Source: UBA1368 sp964563125
GTDB taxonomy: Bacteria > Bacillota > Syntrophomonadia > Syntrophomonadales > Syntrophomonadaceae
Direction: 5' to 3'
DNA: 64,000 nucleotides
Assembly: GCA_964563125.1 (NCBI GenBank)
Contig: CAZLVY010000001.1
Coordinates: forward strand, 26,752-90,751
The notes beneath the pieces are model-generated. The model was not told the DNA's origin and ran no database searches. It saw only the letters and a list, made by a program, of their open reading frames with translations. Shown piece after piece: positions 55,624 to 64,000 of the stretch. Both the position numbers and the translations under genes were made by a program. The first letter of the stretch is position 1. Every line of letters begins with the position of its first letter.

Positions 55624-56451
55624 ATGGCATTAAAAACTAACTTATATGATTCAAGTAAATGTACAGCCTGCCGTGGTTGCCTGATTGCCTGTAAAGATTG
55701 GAACCAACTGCCGGCAGTTATGGAACCGTTTACCGGTAACTATGCTACCCATGAAGATCTAAATGCTGATACATTTACACTTATTCGTTTTAATGAATTC
55801 GAAGATGACCCGGCCAGTGATGTACAATGGAATTTCTTGAAATACCAGTGTATGCATTGCCTGGATCCCAACTGCATGAAAGTTTGCCCCCGGGGAGCAT
55901 ATTCCAAGACTGAGTGGGGCGCAACTGTTCATGACCCTGATAAGTGCATAGGTTGTCAGTATTGTACAACGGCTTGTCCTTTCAGTATTCCAAAGTACCG
56001 GAAGAGAGAGGATAAAATAACCAAATGTACCCTTTGTGTTGACCGGGTTGAAGAAGGTTTAAAACCGGCCTGTGTAAGAACTTGTCCTACTGGCGCATTG
56101 CAATTTGGTGAGCGCAACGAACTACTACAATACGCTGAAGACAGGGTTAAATATCTGAGAGCTAATGGTTTCCCCCGGGCTACTATTTATGGGAAATTTG
56201 AACTGGGTGGGCTAAACAAGCTCTATGTGTTAACTGATACACCTGATAAATTCGGTCTGCCAGTAGATCCAAAAGTACCAAACGTTACTTTCTGGCAGGA
56301 TTATGTACAGCCATATGCCAGTTGGTTGATTCCATTAGCTTTGGCTGGTTCGGCAGTCAGTTTTGTGACTACCAGACTGTTAGCCAATAAAAATGTGGAA
56401 CATGGGAAGGAGGTAACGAACGATGCAACTAGTTCCGGAATACAGAGCTGA
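55624..56451 (+). CDS. fdhB: Formate dehydrogenase iron-sulfur (beta) subunit
   Basis: Electron-transfer subunit. Four cysteine clusters for four [4Fe-4S] centres: CTACRGCLIAC (residues ~13-23), CMHCLDPNCMKVC, CIGCQYCTTAC and CTLCVDRVEEGLKPAC plus VRTCPTGAL. A C-terminal membrane helix (WLIPLALAGSAVSFVTTRLLA) anchors it. It lacks a Tat signal and is presumably exported bound to FdhA. ATG 55624 after AGGAGGG; the longer frame overlaps fdhA. 275 residues; its end overlaps fdhC by 29 nt. Confidence 0.94.
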   Translation: MALKTNLYDSSKCTACRGCLIACKDWNQLPAVMEPFTGNYATHEDLNADTFTLIRFNEFEDDPASDVQWNFLKYQCMHCLDPNCMKVCPRGAYSKTEWGATVHDPDKCIGCQYCTTACPFSIPKYRKREDKITKCTLCVDRVEEGLKPACVRTCPTGALQFGERNELLQYAEDRVKYLRANGFPRATIYGKFELGGLNKLYVLTDTPDKFGLPVDPKVPNVTFWQDYVQPYASWLIPLALAGSAVSFVTTRLLANKNVEHGKEVTNDATSSGIQS

Positions 56452-57115
56452 TGTTTCCCGCGTGGAGCGATTTAATTTTGTCTCTCGTTTAACTCACTGG
56501 GGACATACAGCGACATTTTTACTTTGCCTCTTTACCGGTTTGATCCTGTTTTTTGATGGAGTAGACTGGTTGGCAGCAATCTTTGGCGGTTATATTGGTG
56601 CCGGTATAATTCATAGAATTGCAGCAGTCACCATGACACTCTTAATAGCCTTTTTTGTAGTTTTTAACTTCCGGGTACTGATTAACTGGATTAAAGACAT
56701 TCTTCGTTTTGGTTTAAATGATATTAAGTTTCTTCTGGTGTTTCCATTAGAATTTCTAGGTTTTGATGTAAAAATTCCGCCGCAAACCAAATTTAATGGT
56801 GGAGAAAAAGGTAACTCACTGGTTACCCCGACCATGGTTATGCTTTTGGTCTTAAGTGGTTATATCATGTGGTTTCCCACTATATTTCCCAAATGGTTAG
56901 TGCTAGCGGCCTATCCTACTCATGACATCGCTATGGTTCTATCAACCGTAATGGTATGTATGCACGGTTATCTGGGCTCATTCCATCCCGGTTCGGGTGA
57001 ATCATTCTGGGGCATGTGGAAAGGCACCGTCAAAGAAGACTGGGCCAAGCATCATCATGCCATATGGTACGAAGAGACCTATGGCAAGAAAGATGACGAT
57101 GACAAAGAAGCATAA
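56423..57115 (+). CDS. fdhC: Formate dehydrogenase cytochrome b (gamma) subunit
   Basis: 230-residue membrane protein of four helices (FLLCLFTGLILFFDGVDW, VTMTLLIAFFVVFNFRVLI, PTMVMLLVLSGYIMWFPTI, MVLSTVMVCMHGYLG), the type that binds two b-haems and passes electrons to quinone. The first helix is preceded by SRLTHWGHTATF with a His ligand, and MHGYLGSFHPG follows helix 4. The C-terminal end is highly charged. ATG 56423 follows GGAGGT. It completes a membrane-bound periplasmic-facing complex with FdhA and FdhB. Confidence 0.9.
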   Translation: MQLVPEYRADVSRVERFNFVSRLTHWGHTATFLLCLFTGLILFFDGVDWLAAIFGGYIGAGIIHRIAAVTMTLLIAFFVVFNFRVLINWIKDILRFGLNDIKFLLVFPLEFLGFDVKIPPQTKFNGGEKGNSLVTPTMVMLLVLSGYIMWFPTIFPKWLVLAAYPTHDIAMVLSTVMVCMHGYLGSFHPGSGESFWGMWKGTVKEDWAKHHHAIWYEETYGKKDDDDKEA

Positions 57116-57133
57116 TCAAATCCGTTGGTATTA

Positions 57134-57161
57134 AAAATGGGGGAATATATTCCCCCATTTT
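57134..57161 (+). terminator. Palindromic terminator after fdhC
   Basis: Perfect 28-bp inverted repeat (AAAATGGGGGAATA and its complement) followed on the plus strand by TTTTCACTTT. Likely separates structural genes from fdhE; read-through is possible. Confidence 0.75.
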
Positions 57162-57229
57162 CACTTTACTGGTTGTTGCGGGTTTGCCCTACTAGTATTT
57201 AATCTAAATAATTATAAGAAGGTGATTTC

Positions 57230-58060
57230 TTGAAAAGACAAACCCCGGTTGATCTCCCGCAAGGATATGTTGAATTCTTTATTAGCCTGGAAAACTTACA
57301 AAATGAGATGCAGATAAAACTGACCCAGTCTTACCCATTTGAAACTTATGCTATTAAGCAGCTTTTGGTTACCGGTAACAGGCCTTTACTGGAGCTTAAG
57401 GGAATTACCATTAATACAGCTGATTATTTAGCAGTTTTACTAAATATAATAGTACTAATGAAACAAAATCGGCCTGATTCCCTGCAAACTATGGAAAAAC
57501 TGGAGCAAGAATTAGATAAGTTGGACTTAGAGCAAATTATTGCCAGGTTAACAGATTTCAGCAATGACAATTACTTCAACAAACTGGCTGAAGATATTGA
57601 TGTATCTCTGGATTTGCTCGTTTTTGTCCTAGACCATGCCATAAGACCATTTTTGCGTATTTATGCAGCACCATACCAGCAAGCGCTAATTCAAGAAGAT
57701 ACGCCTTTTTGGCAGTTCCCCAATGTTTGCCCGGTCTGTGGCAGTAAATCACATTTCAGTCGCGTAAGATCTTCAGACAGTCGCCGCTTTATGTTTTGCG
57801 ACCGTTGTTTCAGTGAATGGGAATCCCGGCTTCTGCAGTGCGTTCATTGCGGCAATGATGACCCGGAGACAATTAAATATTCTAGTGTTGAAAATGATGA
57901 TGCCTATCAAATTTATCTTTGCGACAAATGCCATGGTTATCTAAAAACTTATGATGAAAAGCAGAATAAAGAACTTACCGACCTCTTTATTGCTAATATC
58001 GAAACTATATATTTAGATATACTGGCTCAAGAAAAAGGCTATAGTAATCACAATGACTAG
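57230..58060 (+). CDS. fdhE: Formate dehydrogenase accessory protein FdhE
   Basis: Rubredoxin-like maturation chaperone for formate dehydrogenase. The N-terminal ~160 residues are helical; the C-terminal part carries the signature Cys pairs CPVCGSKSHFSRVR, FCDRCFSEW, CVHCGNDDPE and CDKCHGYLKTY that bind iron. 276 residues. TTG 57230 is the start: AAGGTGAT lies a few bases upstream. It presumably acts on the exported FdhA; whether it serves the soluble enzyme opposite is unknown. Confidence 0.92.
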   Translation: MKRQTPVDLPQGYVEFFISLENLQNEMQIKLTQSYPFETYAIKQLLVTGNRPLLELKGITINTADYLAVLLNIIVLMKQNRPDSLQTMEKLEQELDKLDLEQIIARLTDFSNDNYFNKLAEDIDVSLDLLVFVLDHAIRPFLRIYAAPYQQALIQEDTPFWQFPNVCPVCGSKSHFSRVRSSDSRRFMFCDRCFSEWESRLLQCVHCGNDDPETIKYSSVENDDAYQIYLCDKCHGYLKTYDEKQNKELTDLFIANIETIYLDILAQEKGYSNHND

Positions 58061-58131
58061 ATGCATTAGCATTCGCTCATAGCATAAATAAGCCCTATAA
58101 TGTTAACTGAACCCTAAAAAAGGACAGTCAA

Positions 58132-58180
58132 GTAAAAACCCCCTATGATAGAATTCAAAAACTATCATAGGGGGTTTTTT
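58132..58180. terminator. Bidirectional terminator between the two formate dehydrogenase operons
   Basis: A 15-bp perfect stem (AACCCCCTATGATAG and complement, loop ~10) with T-runs on both sides. It ends fdhE on the plus strand and the soluble fdhA on the minus strand. Confidence 0.92.
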
Positions 58181-58200
58181 ATGGATTGTTTTATTATTTA

Positions 58201-60897
58201 TTAGATTTTTTCTACTCTTGCAGCTGATACTTTATATTCAGGAATCTTGGCTGTGGGGTCTAAGGAATCAGCATTAGTAAGCATATTGGCTGCAGCTTCC
58301 TTGTAATGGAAAGTAGTAAATACTACATTTTCATTTACTATATCGCTGACATGGGCTCTTAGCTCGATGCTGCCCCTTCTGGTACTGAGTTTAACCATTT
58401 CACCATTTGCTATTCCCAACTGTGTTGCAGTCTTAGGATTAATCTCGACTTCATTATAAGGCCGGTGCTCATTAAGAGCAGATGCACGTCTGGTCATAGT
58501 TCCGGTATGATAATGGAATAAGTTTCTACCGGTGGTAAGAATTAATGGATATTCTGCACTGGGCAGTTCTACTGGTTCTTTAAATTCTATGGCGTGGAAT
58601 AGTCCCAATCCACGGCTGAACTTTTCCTTATGCATAACAGGTGTGCCTGGATGCTCAACAGTAGGACACGGCCAAGGTATACCGGTAGCAGCTATTCTAT
58701 CATAAGTGATACCTGAATAAGAAGGAGTAACGGTTCTTATTTCTTCAAATATTTCTTCCACCGAATTATAGTTCATGGGATAACCGCAAAGTGTTGACAG
58801 TTCACTAATAATCTGCCAATCCGGGCGAGCATCACCAAGAGGTTTTATAGCTTGACGAACTCTTTGTACCCGTCTTTCAGTATTGCTGAAAGTCCCGTCT
58901 TTCTCGGCAAAAGTTGCTCCTGGTAAAACAACATCTGCCAGTTCAGCCGTTTCAGTCAGAAAAATATCCTGTACTAAAAGGAATTCCAGGTTTTCCAGAG
59001 CTTCTTCTACATGATCCAAATCAGGATCACTCATCATAGGATTTTCACCCAGAACATATAAAGCTTTAAGGTCTCCGTGATGTGCATGACCGATAGCCTC
59101 GGTTAATGTCCAGCCATTTTTACCGGATAAAGGTACTCCCCAAGCTTTTTCGAACTTTTCCTTTACTGCTTCATTGCTTACTGCCTGATAAGCCGGATAA
59201 GAAACAGGAAGTGCTCCCATGTCACAGGCACCCTGAACATTGTTCTGACCGCGTAAGGGGTTTACTCCAGTTCCAGGGCGGCCAAGATTTCCGGTTAATA
59301 AAGCCAGATTACATACTGATTTAACATTATCAGTCCCGGTGCTATGCTGGGTTATGCCCATTGCATAACAAATTGAACCTGCTTCGGCTTCTGCATACAT
59401 ACGGGCAGCTTTTTTAATATCTTCCGCAGGTACGCCGGTTATTTCTGCAACTACTTCAGGTGAATAGTTTTTAACCGTTTCCGCCATTTTTTCATAACCT
59501 TCGGTTCGGTTCTTAATGAATTCCTCCGCTAACAGATTCTCATTGATGATTACATTCATCATGCCGTTGATTAAAGCCACATCAGTTCCTGGTTTAAAAC
59601 GCATATAAATATCAGCTATTTCTGCCAGTTCTATTTTGCGTGGATCGGCCACAATTAACTTGGCACCATTTTCTCTTACATTCTTCCTGATTTTATAGCC
59701 TATAACCGGATGGTTTTCAGTAGTATTAGTTCCTATTAAAAAGACACAGGTGGCATCCTTTTCTAATTCATTAATGGAATTAGTCATGGCTCCACTTCCG
59801 AATGCTGCCCCCAGACCGGCGACAGTAACGGAGTGTCAGAGACGTGCGCAATGGTCAACATTATTTGAACCAATTGCCGCCCTCATAAATTTTTGTGCCA
59901 GGTAGTTTTCTTCATTGGTTACCCGGGCGGATGAAAACATTGCCAGGGCATCGGGTCCATATTCTGCTTTAATTCCTTTAAGCTTATCAGCAGTATAACT
60001 AAGCGCTTCATCCCAACTGGCAGGACGCAGCTTCCCGTTTTCCCTGATTAAAGGTGTAGTCAAACGTTCAGGGGAATTAATAAAATCCCAGCCAAATCTG
60101 CCTTTAACACATAAAGCTCCTTTATTAACCGGGCTGTATTTTGCATCACGGTTGGAAGTTACTCCCACTACCTGATTGTCTTTGACGTTCAGCTCTAAAG
60201 TACAACCGGTGCCGCAATAGGTACAGGTAGTTAGTACTTTTTCGTTTTGAGCAGCTTTGCCTTTACCTGCTGCTACTTTACTGGTCAAGGCTCCCACCGG
60301 ACATACCATAACGCATTGTCCGCAGAATACGCAGCTGGAATCAGCCAGTATTCCATTAAAAGCGGTTGATATTTTGGCATGATGTCCTCTGTCTTCAATA
60401 TTTATGGCATCAGCTCCGGTAATTTCTTCACAGGCGCGTACACAGCGAGTGCACATGATACATTTGTCATAATCCCTTTCAATGAACGGATTAGGATCTT
60501 CTTTGTAAAAATGAGGTCCTTCTCCACTAAAGCGGGATTCTTTAACACCATATCTGTAGCAATAATCCTGCAGCTTACAATCTCCGTCTTTTTCACATAC
60601 ATGGCAATCGAACTTATGCCGGGCGGTTAATAGCTCCAGTATTACTTTCCGGGCTTCAACTACATCCGCACTTTCGGTTTGGATATCCATGTTGTTTTCA
60701 GCCGGCATTACACAGGCAGCCAGAAGGTTAGGTCTTCCTTTGCATTCTACTACACACATGCGGCAAGAACCTGCCAATCTCAGGTCTTCGTCATAACAAA
60801 AGGTCGGTAAATCTGCACCGGCTTTTTTACAGGCCTCCAGCAGCATAGTTCCCCGGGGCACTTGTATTTCCTGTCCATTTATCTTAAGATTTATCAT
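58201..60897 (-). CDS. fdhA: Soluble NADH-linked selenocysteine formate dehydrogenase, alpha subunit
   Basis: 898 residues if an in-frame TGA (59836-59838, DHCARL-U-HSVTVAGLG, residue 354) is read as selenocysteine. Domains: plant-type [2Fe-2S] ferredoxin (CYDEDLRLAGSCRMC), His-Cys cluster (HVCEKDGDC), two [4Fe-4S] (CIMCTRCVRAC, CVFCGQCVMVC), Mo-pterin [4Fe-4S] (CTYCGTGCTLEL), then the catalytic and C-terminal domains (MGITQHSTGTDN, GNLGRPGTGVNPLRGQNNVQGA). No signal peptide, so cytoplasmic. ATG 60897 follows AGGAGG. It is 23 bp after the nuoF-like gene, so electrons likely flow to NAD via NuoE/NuoF. Confidence 0.95.
59805..59838 (-). promoter_or_regulatory. Selenocysteine codon and candidate bSECIS of the soluble fdhA
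   Basis: Minus-strand TGA (59838-59836) is followed 10 bases later by stem CTGTC (59821-59825)/GGCAG (59805-59809) with loop GCCGGTCTGGG. The GGTCT core again matches fdhF-type SECIS loops. Confidence 0.8.
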
Positions 60898-60920
60898 CTG
60901 GAATCCTCCTTTCTCCAAGA

Positions 60921-62138
60921 TTATATGAGTTTTCTCATATATTCATATTTGAAATGTTTGATAGTTGATTCAACCGGTATTGGTGCAGCTTGTCCCAAAC
61001 CACACAAAGAAGCTTTCTTCATTACTTTAGCCAGGAGCAAAATACTTTCCAGGTCACGTTCAGTACCTTTTCCGCCATTTATCTTCTGCAGCATTTCGCG
61101 CATTCTAAAGGTACCTTCCCGGCAAGGATTACATTTGCCACAGGATTCATGTTCAAAGAATTTAGTTATACGCGCTACTGTATCTACAATATCTCTGGTT
61201 TCATCTAAAACCAAAACCGCGCCTGAACCTAGTGCTGCTCCTATAGTTCCCATTGAATCAAAATCAATTGGTATATCCAAATTTTCCTCAGGTATGAAAG
61301 CTCCTGAAGTACCGCCTACCTGAACAGCTTTAAACTTCTTGCCATTTTTCACGCCTCCGCCAAATTTAAAAATCACATCGCGCAGGGTGGTATCGGTAGG
61401 TACTTCGAAATAAGTTGCATTAACAACATCTCCGGTTAAAGTTACTACTTTGGTACCGGGATATTTTGCGGCACCTATTCCTGCAAACCATTCCGCACCA
61501 TTTACCATAATATATGGCAGACAGGCAAAGGTTTCCACATTATTAACAACCGTAGGTGCTGCCCATAAACCTTCAACACCTGGGAAAGGAGGTTTAAATC
61601 TGGGTTCTCCCCGATGACCTTCAATTGATTCTATTAAAGCGGTTTCTTCTCCGCATACGTAAGCGCCTGCACCCATTCTCACTTCGATATCAAAGTCTCC
61701 CAAGGCCCCCGATTCTTTGGCGCTTTCAACCGCATTTTTTAATAAGTTGACTACGAAAGGATATTCTCCCCGACAATAGATATAGCCTTGATTAGAGCCT
61801 ATTGCCGTACCACAGATAGCCATTCCTTCCAGAAGGGCCTGGGCATTTTTTTCACATATTATGCGATCCTTATAAGTTCCCGGTTCTCCTTCATCCAAAT
61901 TACATACTACATATTTTACCGGTGCATCCTGAGGTACAAAACTCCACTTCATACCGGCATTAAATCCTGCTCCACCCCTGCCTCTTAAGCCCGATTTTTT
62001 CACTTCGTCAATAAGGGCTTTCTTTTCCATTGCCCGGGCTTTTTCCAAACCTTTATAACCGCCGACTTTAATATAATCCTGGGCACTTTCCGGATTAATC
62101 TGATCGGCATATTGTAATAAGACACGCTTTTCTTCCAA
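60921..62138 (-). CDS. NADH dehydrogenase NuoF-like flavoprotein subunit
   Basis: NADH- and FMN-binding subunit. GLRGRGGAGFNAGMKW (about residue 52), CNLDEGEPGTYKDR, YICRGEYPFVVNLLKNAVES, GAGAYVCGEETALIESIEG and the [4Fe-4S] motif SCGKCNPCREGTFRM (about residue 330). At ~405 residues it lacks the extra N- and C-terminal Fe-S domains of bifurcating HydB, so it is a plain NuoF type. TTG 62138 is preferred over GTG 62147, which lies inside the GGGGGGTGA ribosome site; this choice is uncertain. It is 20 bp after the nuoE-like gene. Confidence 0.9.
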   Translation of the reverse strand: MEEKRVLLQYADQINPESAQDYIKVGGYKGLEKARAMEKKALIDEVKKSGLRGRGGAGFNAGMKWSFVPQDAPVKYVVCNLDEGEPGTYKDRIICEKNAQALLEGMAICGTAIGSNQGYIYCRGEYPFVVNLLKNAVESAKESGALGDFDIEVRMGAGAYVCGEETALIESIEGHRGEPRFKPPFPGVEGLWAAPTVVNNVETFACLPYIMVNGAEWFAGIGAAKYPGTKVVTLTGDVVNATYFEVPTDTTLRDVIFKFGGGVKNGKKFKAVQVGGTSGAFIPEENLDIPIDFDSMGTIGAALGSGAVLVLDETRDIVDTVARITKFFEHESCGKCNPCREGTFRMREMLQKINGGKGTERDLESILLLAKVMKKASLCGLGQAAPIPVESTIKHFKYEYMRKLI

Positions 62139-62158
62139 GTTTTTCACCCCCCTCTTAC

Positions 62159-62605
62159 TTATTTATAAGCACTCAAAATACTGGGAATCTTATCCGGGGT
62201 AACATTAAAAATAGGTTCTGAATTAACTGTTATAACCGGAGTTGCCTGACATTGTCCAATACATTCAGTTAGTTCCAGAGTATATTTGCCATCAGCAGTA
62301 GTTTCTCCTACAGCTATTCCCAAATAGTTTTCGATAGCTTTTATAACACCATCAGCTCCTGCTACATGACAGGGAGCACTTTCACACATGCGGATAATAA
62401 ATCTGCCTCTTTTTTCTACCGATAAATAAGAATAGAAAGTAGCCACTCCATAAGCTTTTGCTTCTGATATACCGAAAACTTGAGCAGCTTCTTTTAAAGC
62501 TTCCTGTGGTATGTAGTTGTATTCATTTTGGATTTGATGGAAAGCTTCAATAAGACCACCCTTTTTGCCTTGCTGGCTGGCAATGAGGTCCTTATAATTA
62601 GCCAT
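62159..62605 (-). CDS. NADH dehydrogenase NuoE-like [2Fe-2S] subunit
   Basis: 148 residues with a helical N-terminus (LIEAFHQIQNEYNYIPQEALKEAAQ, GVATFYSYLSVEKRGR) and thioredoxin-like [2Fe-2S] domain with ligands CESAPC and CIGQC. Part of a NuoE-NuoF-FdhA complex. First gene of this operon; ATG 62605 after AGGAGGTGA. Promoter and palindrome lie 60-100 bp upstream. Confidence 0.94.
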   Translation of the reverse strand: MANYKDLIASQQGKKGGLIEAFHQIQNEYNYIPQEALKEAAQVFGISEAKAYGVATFYSYLSVEKRGRFIIRMCESAPCHVAGADGVIKAIENYLGIAVGETTADGKYTLELTECIGQCQATPVITVNSEPIFNVTPDKIPSILSAYK

Positions 62606-62660
62606 TATTTCACCTCCTTTTCGTCAAAAATTTATCATAATTGGAAACTCTTATAATGTC

Positions 62661-62701
62661 ATACTGCATTTAGTATAACAAAATAATAGCTCATATGTGA
62701 A
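62661..62701 (-). promoter_or_regulatory. Candidate promoter of the soluble fdh operon with an overlapping inverted repeat
   Basis: Minus-strand -35 TTCACA (62696-62701), 18-bp spacer, -10 TATACT (62672-62677). The inverted repeat ATACT-AAATGC-AGTAT (62661-62676) overlaps the -10, a position typical of a repressor site. No regulator is visible next to it. Confidence 0.5.
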
Positions 62702-62761
62702 AATATGCGCTTACTGATAAATATTTGTCGACCCCCACGTATATTAATTCAATGTCGGCAG

Positions 62762-62787
62762 GTAGCATCCTGCTTTACTTATGCTAC
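62762..62787. other. Inverted repeat upstream of the soluble fdh promoter
   Basis: GTAGCAT-N12-ATGCTAC lies about 60-90 bp before the -35 of the nuoE-like operon. It has no T-run on either side, so an upstream regulatory site is more likely than a terminator. The rest of 62606-62921 contains only the promoter and mtaD terminator. Confidence 0.4.
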
Positions 62788-62866
62788 TATAATCATTTTT
62801 TATGGATAGTATAATATTATATCCAAAATCATCCTTAACACAGTCATCATTACGGGATACGCAAAT

Positions 62867-62892
62867 AAAAAAGAGAGGTATTCACCTCTCTT
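62867..62892 (-). terminator. Rho-independent terminator after mtaD
   Basis: Nine-bp perfect stem AAGAGAGGT/ACCTCTCTT with a four-base loop, followed on the minus strand by TTTTATTTG. Lies 29 bp after the mtaD stop. Confidence 0.85.
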
Positions 62893-62921
62893 TAGTAAGC
62901 GCAATGGTTATTTTAATACTT

Positions 62922-64000
62922 TTAAACTTGCGTCATTAATCTCGCCGCTATTTTCTTCACCTTATTAATTACTTCAGCTTCGTTCAATGTTACAATCTGA
63001 CGGTTTTTCATAACTATTTTTCCGTCTATTATAACTGTATCCACATCACTAGCCTGCCCGGCATAAACCAGGTTGGCAACAATGTCATAACGAGGTATTT
63101 GATGAGCTGCTTCTAAATTAATAATAATCATGTCTGCTTTGTAACCTTTTTGCAGTTTACCAATCTGGTTATCCAGCCCCAGTGCCTGAGCACCATTAAC
63201 AGTAGCCATTTCTAAAGCCTTATAGGCTGGCAATACAGTAGGATCCATGCTATTAACTTTGTGCAGCAGAGCACAGGTTCTCATTTCCTGCAGCATATCC
63301 AGATTATTATTGCTGGAAGCCCCATCAGTGCCTAAAGCCACCGGTATTCCTGCTGCTAATAACTTAGGTACCGGGGCAATTCCACTGGCAAGCTTCATAT
63401 TACTTTCCGGATTATGAGCTATTCCTGCTCCGCTTTCTGCAAGTATAGTAATATCATCGTCACTAAGATGAACACAGTGGGCGGCTAAAACATGATTTTC
63501 AAACAGTCCCGCATCTTGCAATAATTTTACCGGTGTTTTACCATATTCTCTGACAGTATCGGCAACTTCTCCGCTAGTTTCAGCAACATGAATATGTATT
63601 CCCACTTTTAACTCACTGGCAAGTGCTGCAACTCTTTCCAGGTATTCAGGTGGGCAGGTATAGGGAGCATGAGGACCAAGCATAATGGTAATTCTTCCAT
63701 CCCCTTGATTATGCCATTTATCAACTAGATTTCTGCTGTCTGTTATAGCTTGTTCACTCTGTGGGCCTACTCCGACCATACCGCGGGATAAACAGGCACG
63801 TATACCTGAACTTTCAACTGCTTTGGCTACTTCATCCATATAAAAATACATATCAGCAAAAGTGGTAGTACCTGATTTAATCATCTCCACAATAGCCAGC
63901 ATTGTACCCCAATAAATGTCTTCTGCAGTTAATTTATCTTCTAACGGCCAAATTTTAGTTTCCAGCCATTCCATAAGCGGTAAATCATCGGCATAGCTTC
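62922..64000 (-). CDS. mtaD: 5-methylthioadenosine/S-adenosylhomocysteine deaminase (partial, N-terminus off window)
   Basis: Amidohydrolase that deaminates methylthioadenosine, adenosylhomocysteine or adenosine, used in salvage of SAM by-products. Metal-site motifs are GIHIHVAETSGEVADT, LAAHCVHLSDDDI, and ALGTDGASSNNNLDM; GTTTFADMYFYMDEVAKAV lies upstream. The frame runs open through base 64000 (SYADDLPLMEWLE before the first internal Met), so the methionine at 63974 is not the start and about 65-80 N-terminal residues, including the first HxH metal pair, are missing. A terminator follows it. Confidence 0.93.
   Translation of the reverse strand, partial: SYADDLPLMEWLETKIWPLEDKLTAEDIYWGTMLAIVEMIKSGTTTFADMYFYMDEVAKAVESSGIRACLSRGMVGVGPQSEQAITDSRNLVDKWHNQGDGRITIMLGPHAPYTCPPEYLERVAALASELKVGIHIHVAETSGEVADTVREYGKTPVKLLQDAGLFENHVLAAHCVHLSDDDITILAESGAGIAHNPESNMKLASGIAPVPKLLAAGIPVALGTDGASSNNNLDMLQEMRTCALLHKVNSMDPTVLPAYKALEMATVNGAQALGLDNQIGKLQKGYKADMIIINLEAAHQIPRYDIVANLVYAGQASDVDTVIIDGKIVMKNRQIVTLNEAEVINKVKKIAARLMTQV

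Noticed and set aside
57080..57112. Asp-Asp-Asp-Asp-Lys sequence at the FdhC C-terminus as an enteropeptidase-tag-like or engineered element
   Set aside because: Highly charged C-terminal tails are ordinary in this subunit; nothing else suggests a vector origin.
63974..63976. ATG 63974 as the start of mtaD
   Set aside because: The frame continues open to base 64000 with family-like sequence, and the protein would lack its N-terminal metal ligands.

Overview
The window comes from a low-GC (roughly 40 %), spore-forming anaerobic Firmicute, most likely a syntrophic member of the Syntrophomonadaceae. The evidence is the sporulation genes sigG, sigE and spoIIGA, a Gram-positive dcw (division and cell wall) cluster, T-box and 6S RNA regulation, and two selenocysteine-containing formate dehydrogenase systems with molybdenum-cofactor genes. 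The genus is inferred from gene content and order; no database was searched. A run of exactly 100 N (4053-4152) marks a scaffold join, so genes touching it are fragments. Both window ends also cut genes (trmFO on the left, mtaD on the right).

Layout. Positions 1-3.8 kb hold trmFO (partial), topA and dprA on the minus strand. Around the gap lie a plus-strand gene start and a truncated beta-class DNA methyltransferase. Positions 5.6-8.4 kb carry the sporulation block spoIIGA-sigE, sigG and an unlisted 45-residue membrane peptide gene. Positions 8.6-27.3 kb are a long minus-strand dcw operon read as mraZ-rsmH-ftsL-spoVD-murE-murF-mraY-murD-ftsW-murG-murC-murA-ftsQ-DUF881-sbp-ftsA-ftsZ; murB is absent from it. 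It is preceded by three decameric MraZ boxes. After ftsZ come an unusual long hairpin and a terminator.

Positions 27.5-34.6 kb hold a PHP-domain protein, a three-gene envelope cluster of unknown function (VEEP-repeat copper-amine-oxidase-like protein, large secreted protein, DUF1097 membrane protein), an ACT protein with phenylacetate-CoA ligase, and tcdA. A 6S RNA gene lies between tcdA and aspS, and aspS-hisS follow. Next is a phenylalanine-type T-box with a duplicated terminator module controlling aroF-pheA, then an MBL hydrolase, dtd, relA and a long recJ.

Positions 46.6-64 kb are the accessory metabolic part. A two-P-loop ATPase gene and three moeA paralogues (one fused to a periplasmic-binding-protein-like domain) lead into a Tat-exported, cytochrome-linked selenocysteine formate dehydrogenase (fdhA-fdhB-fdhC-fdhE, plus strand). 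It meets head-on, at a bidirectional terminator, a minus-strand operon for a soluble NADH-linked selenocysteine formate dehydrogenase (nuoE-like, nuoF-like, fdhA). Together they could couple NADH and membrane electron carriers to formate, as expected in a syntrophic fatty-acid oxidiser. mtaD closes the window.

Several start codons were moved from the longest ORF to internal ATG/TTG codons because a Shine-Dalgarno sequence places them better. A recurrent pattern is GGTGA(T) about four to five bases before a TTG or ATG.
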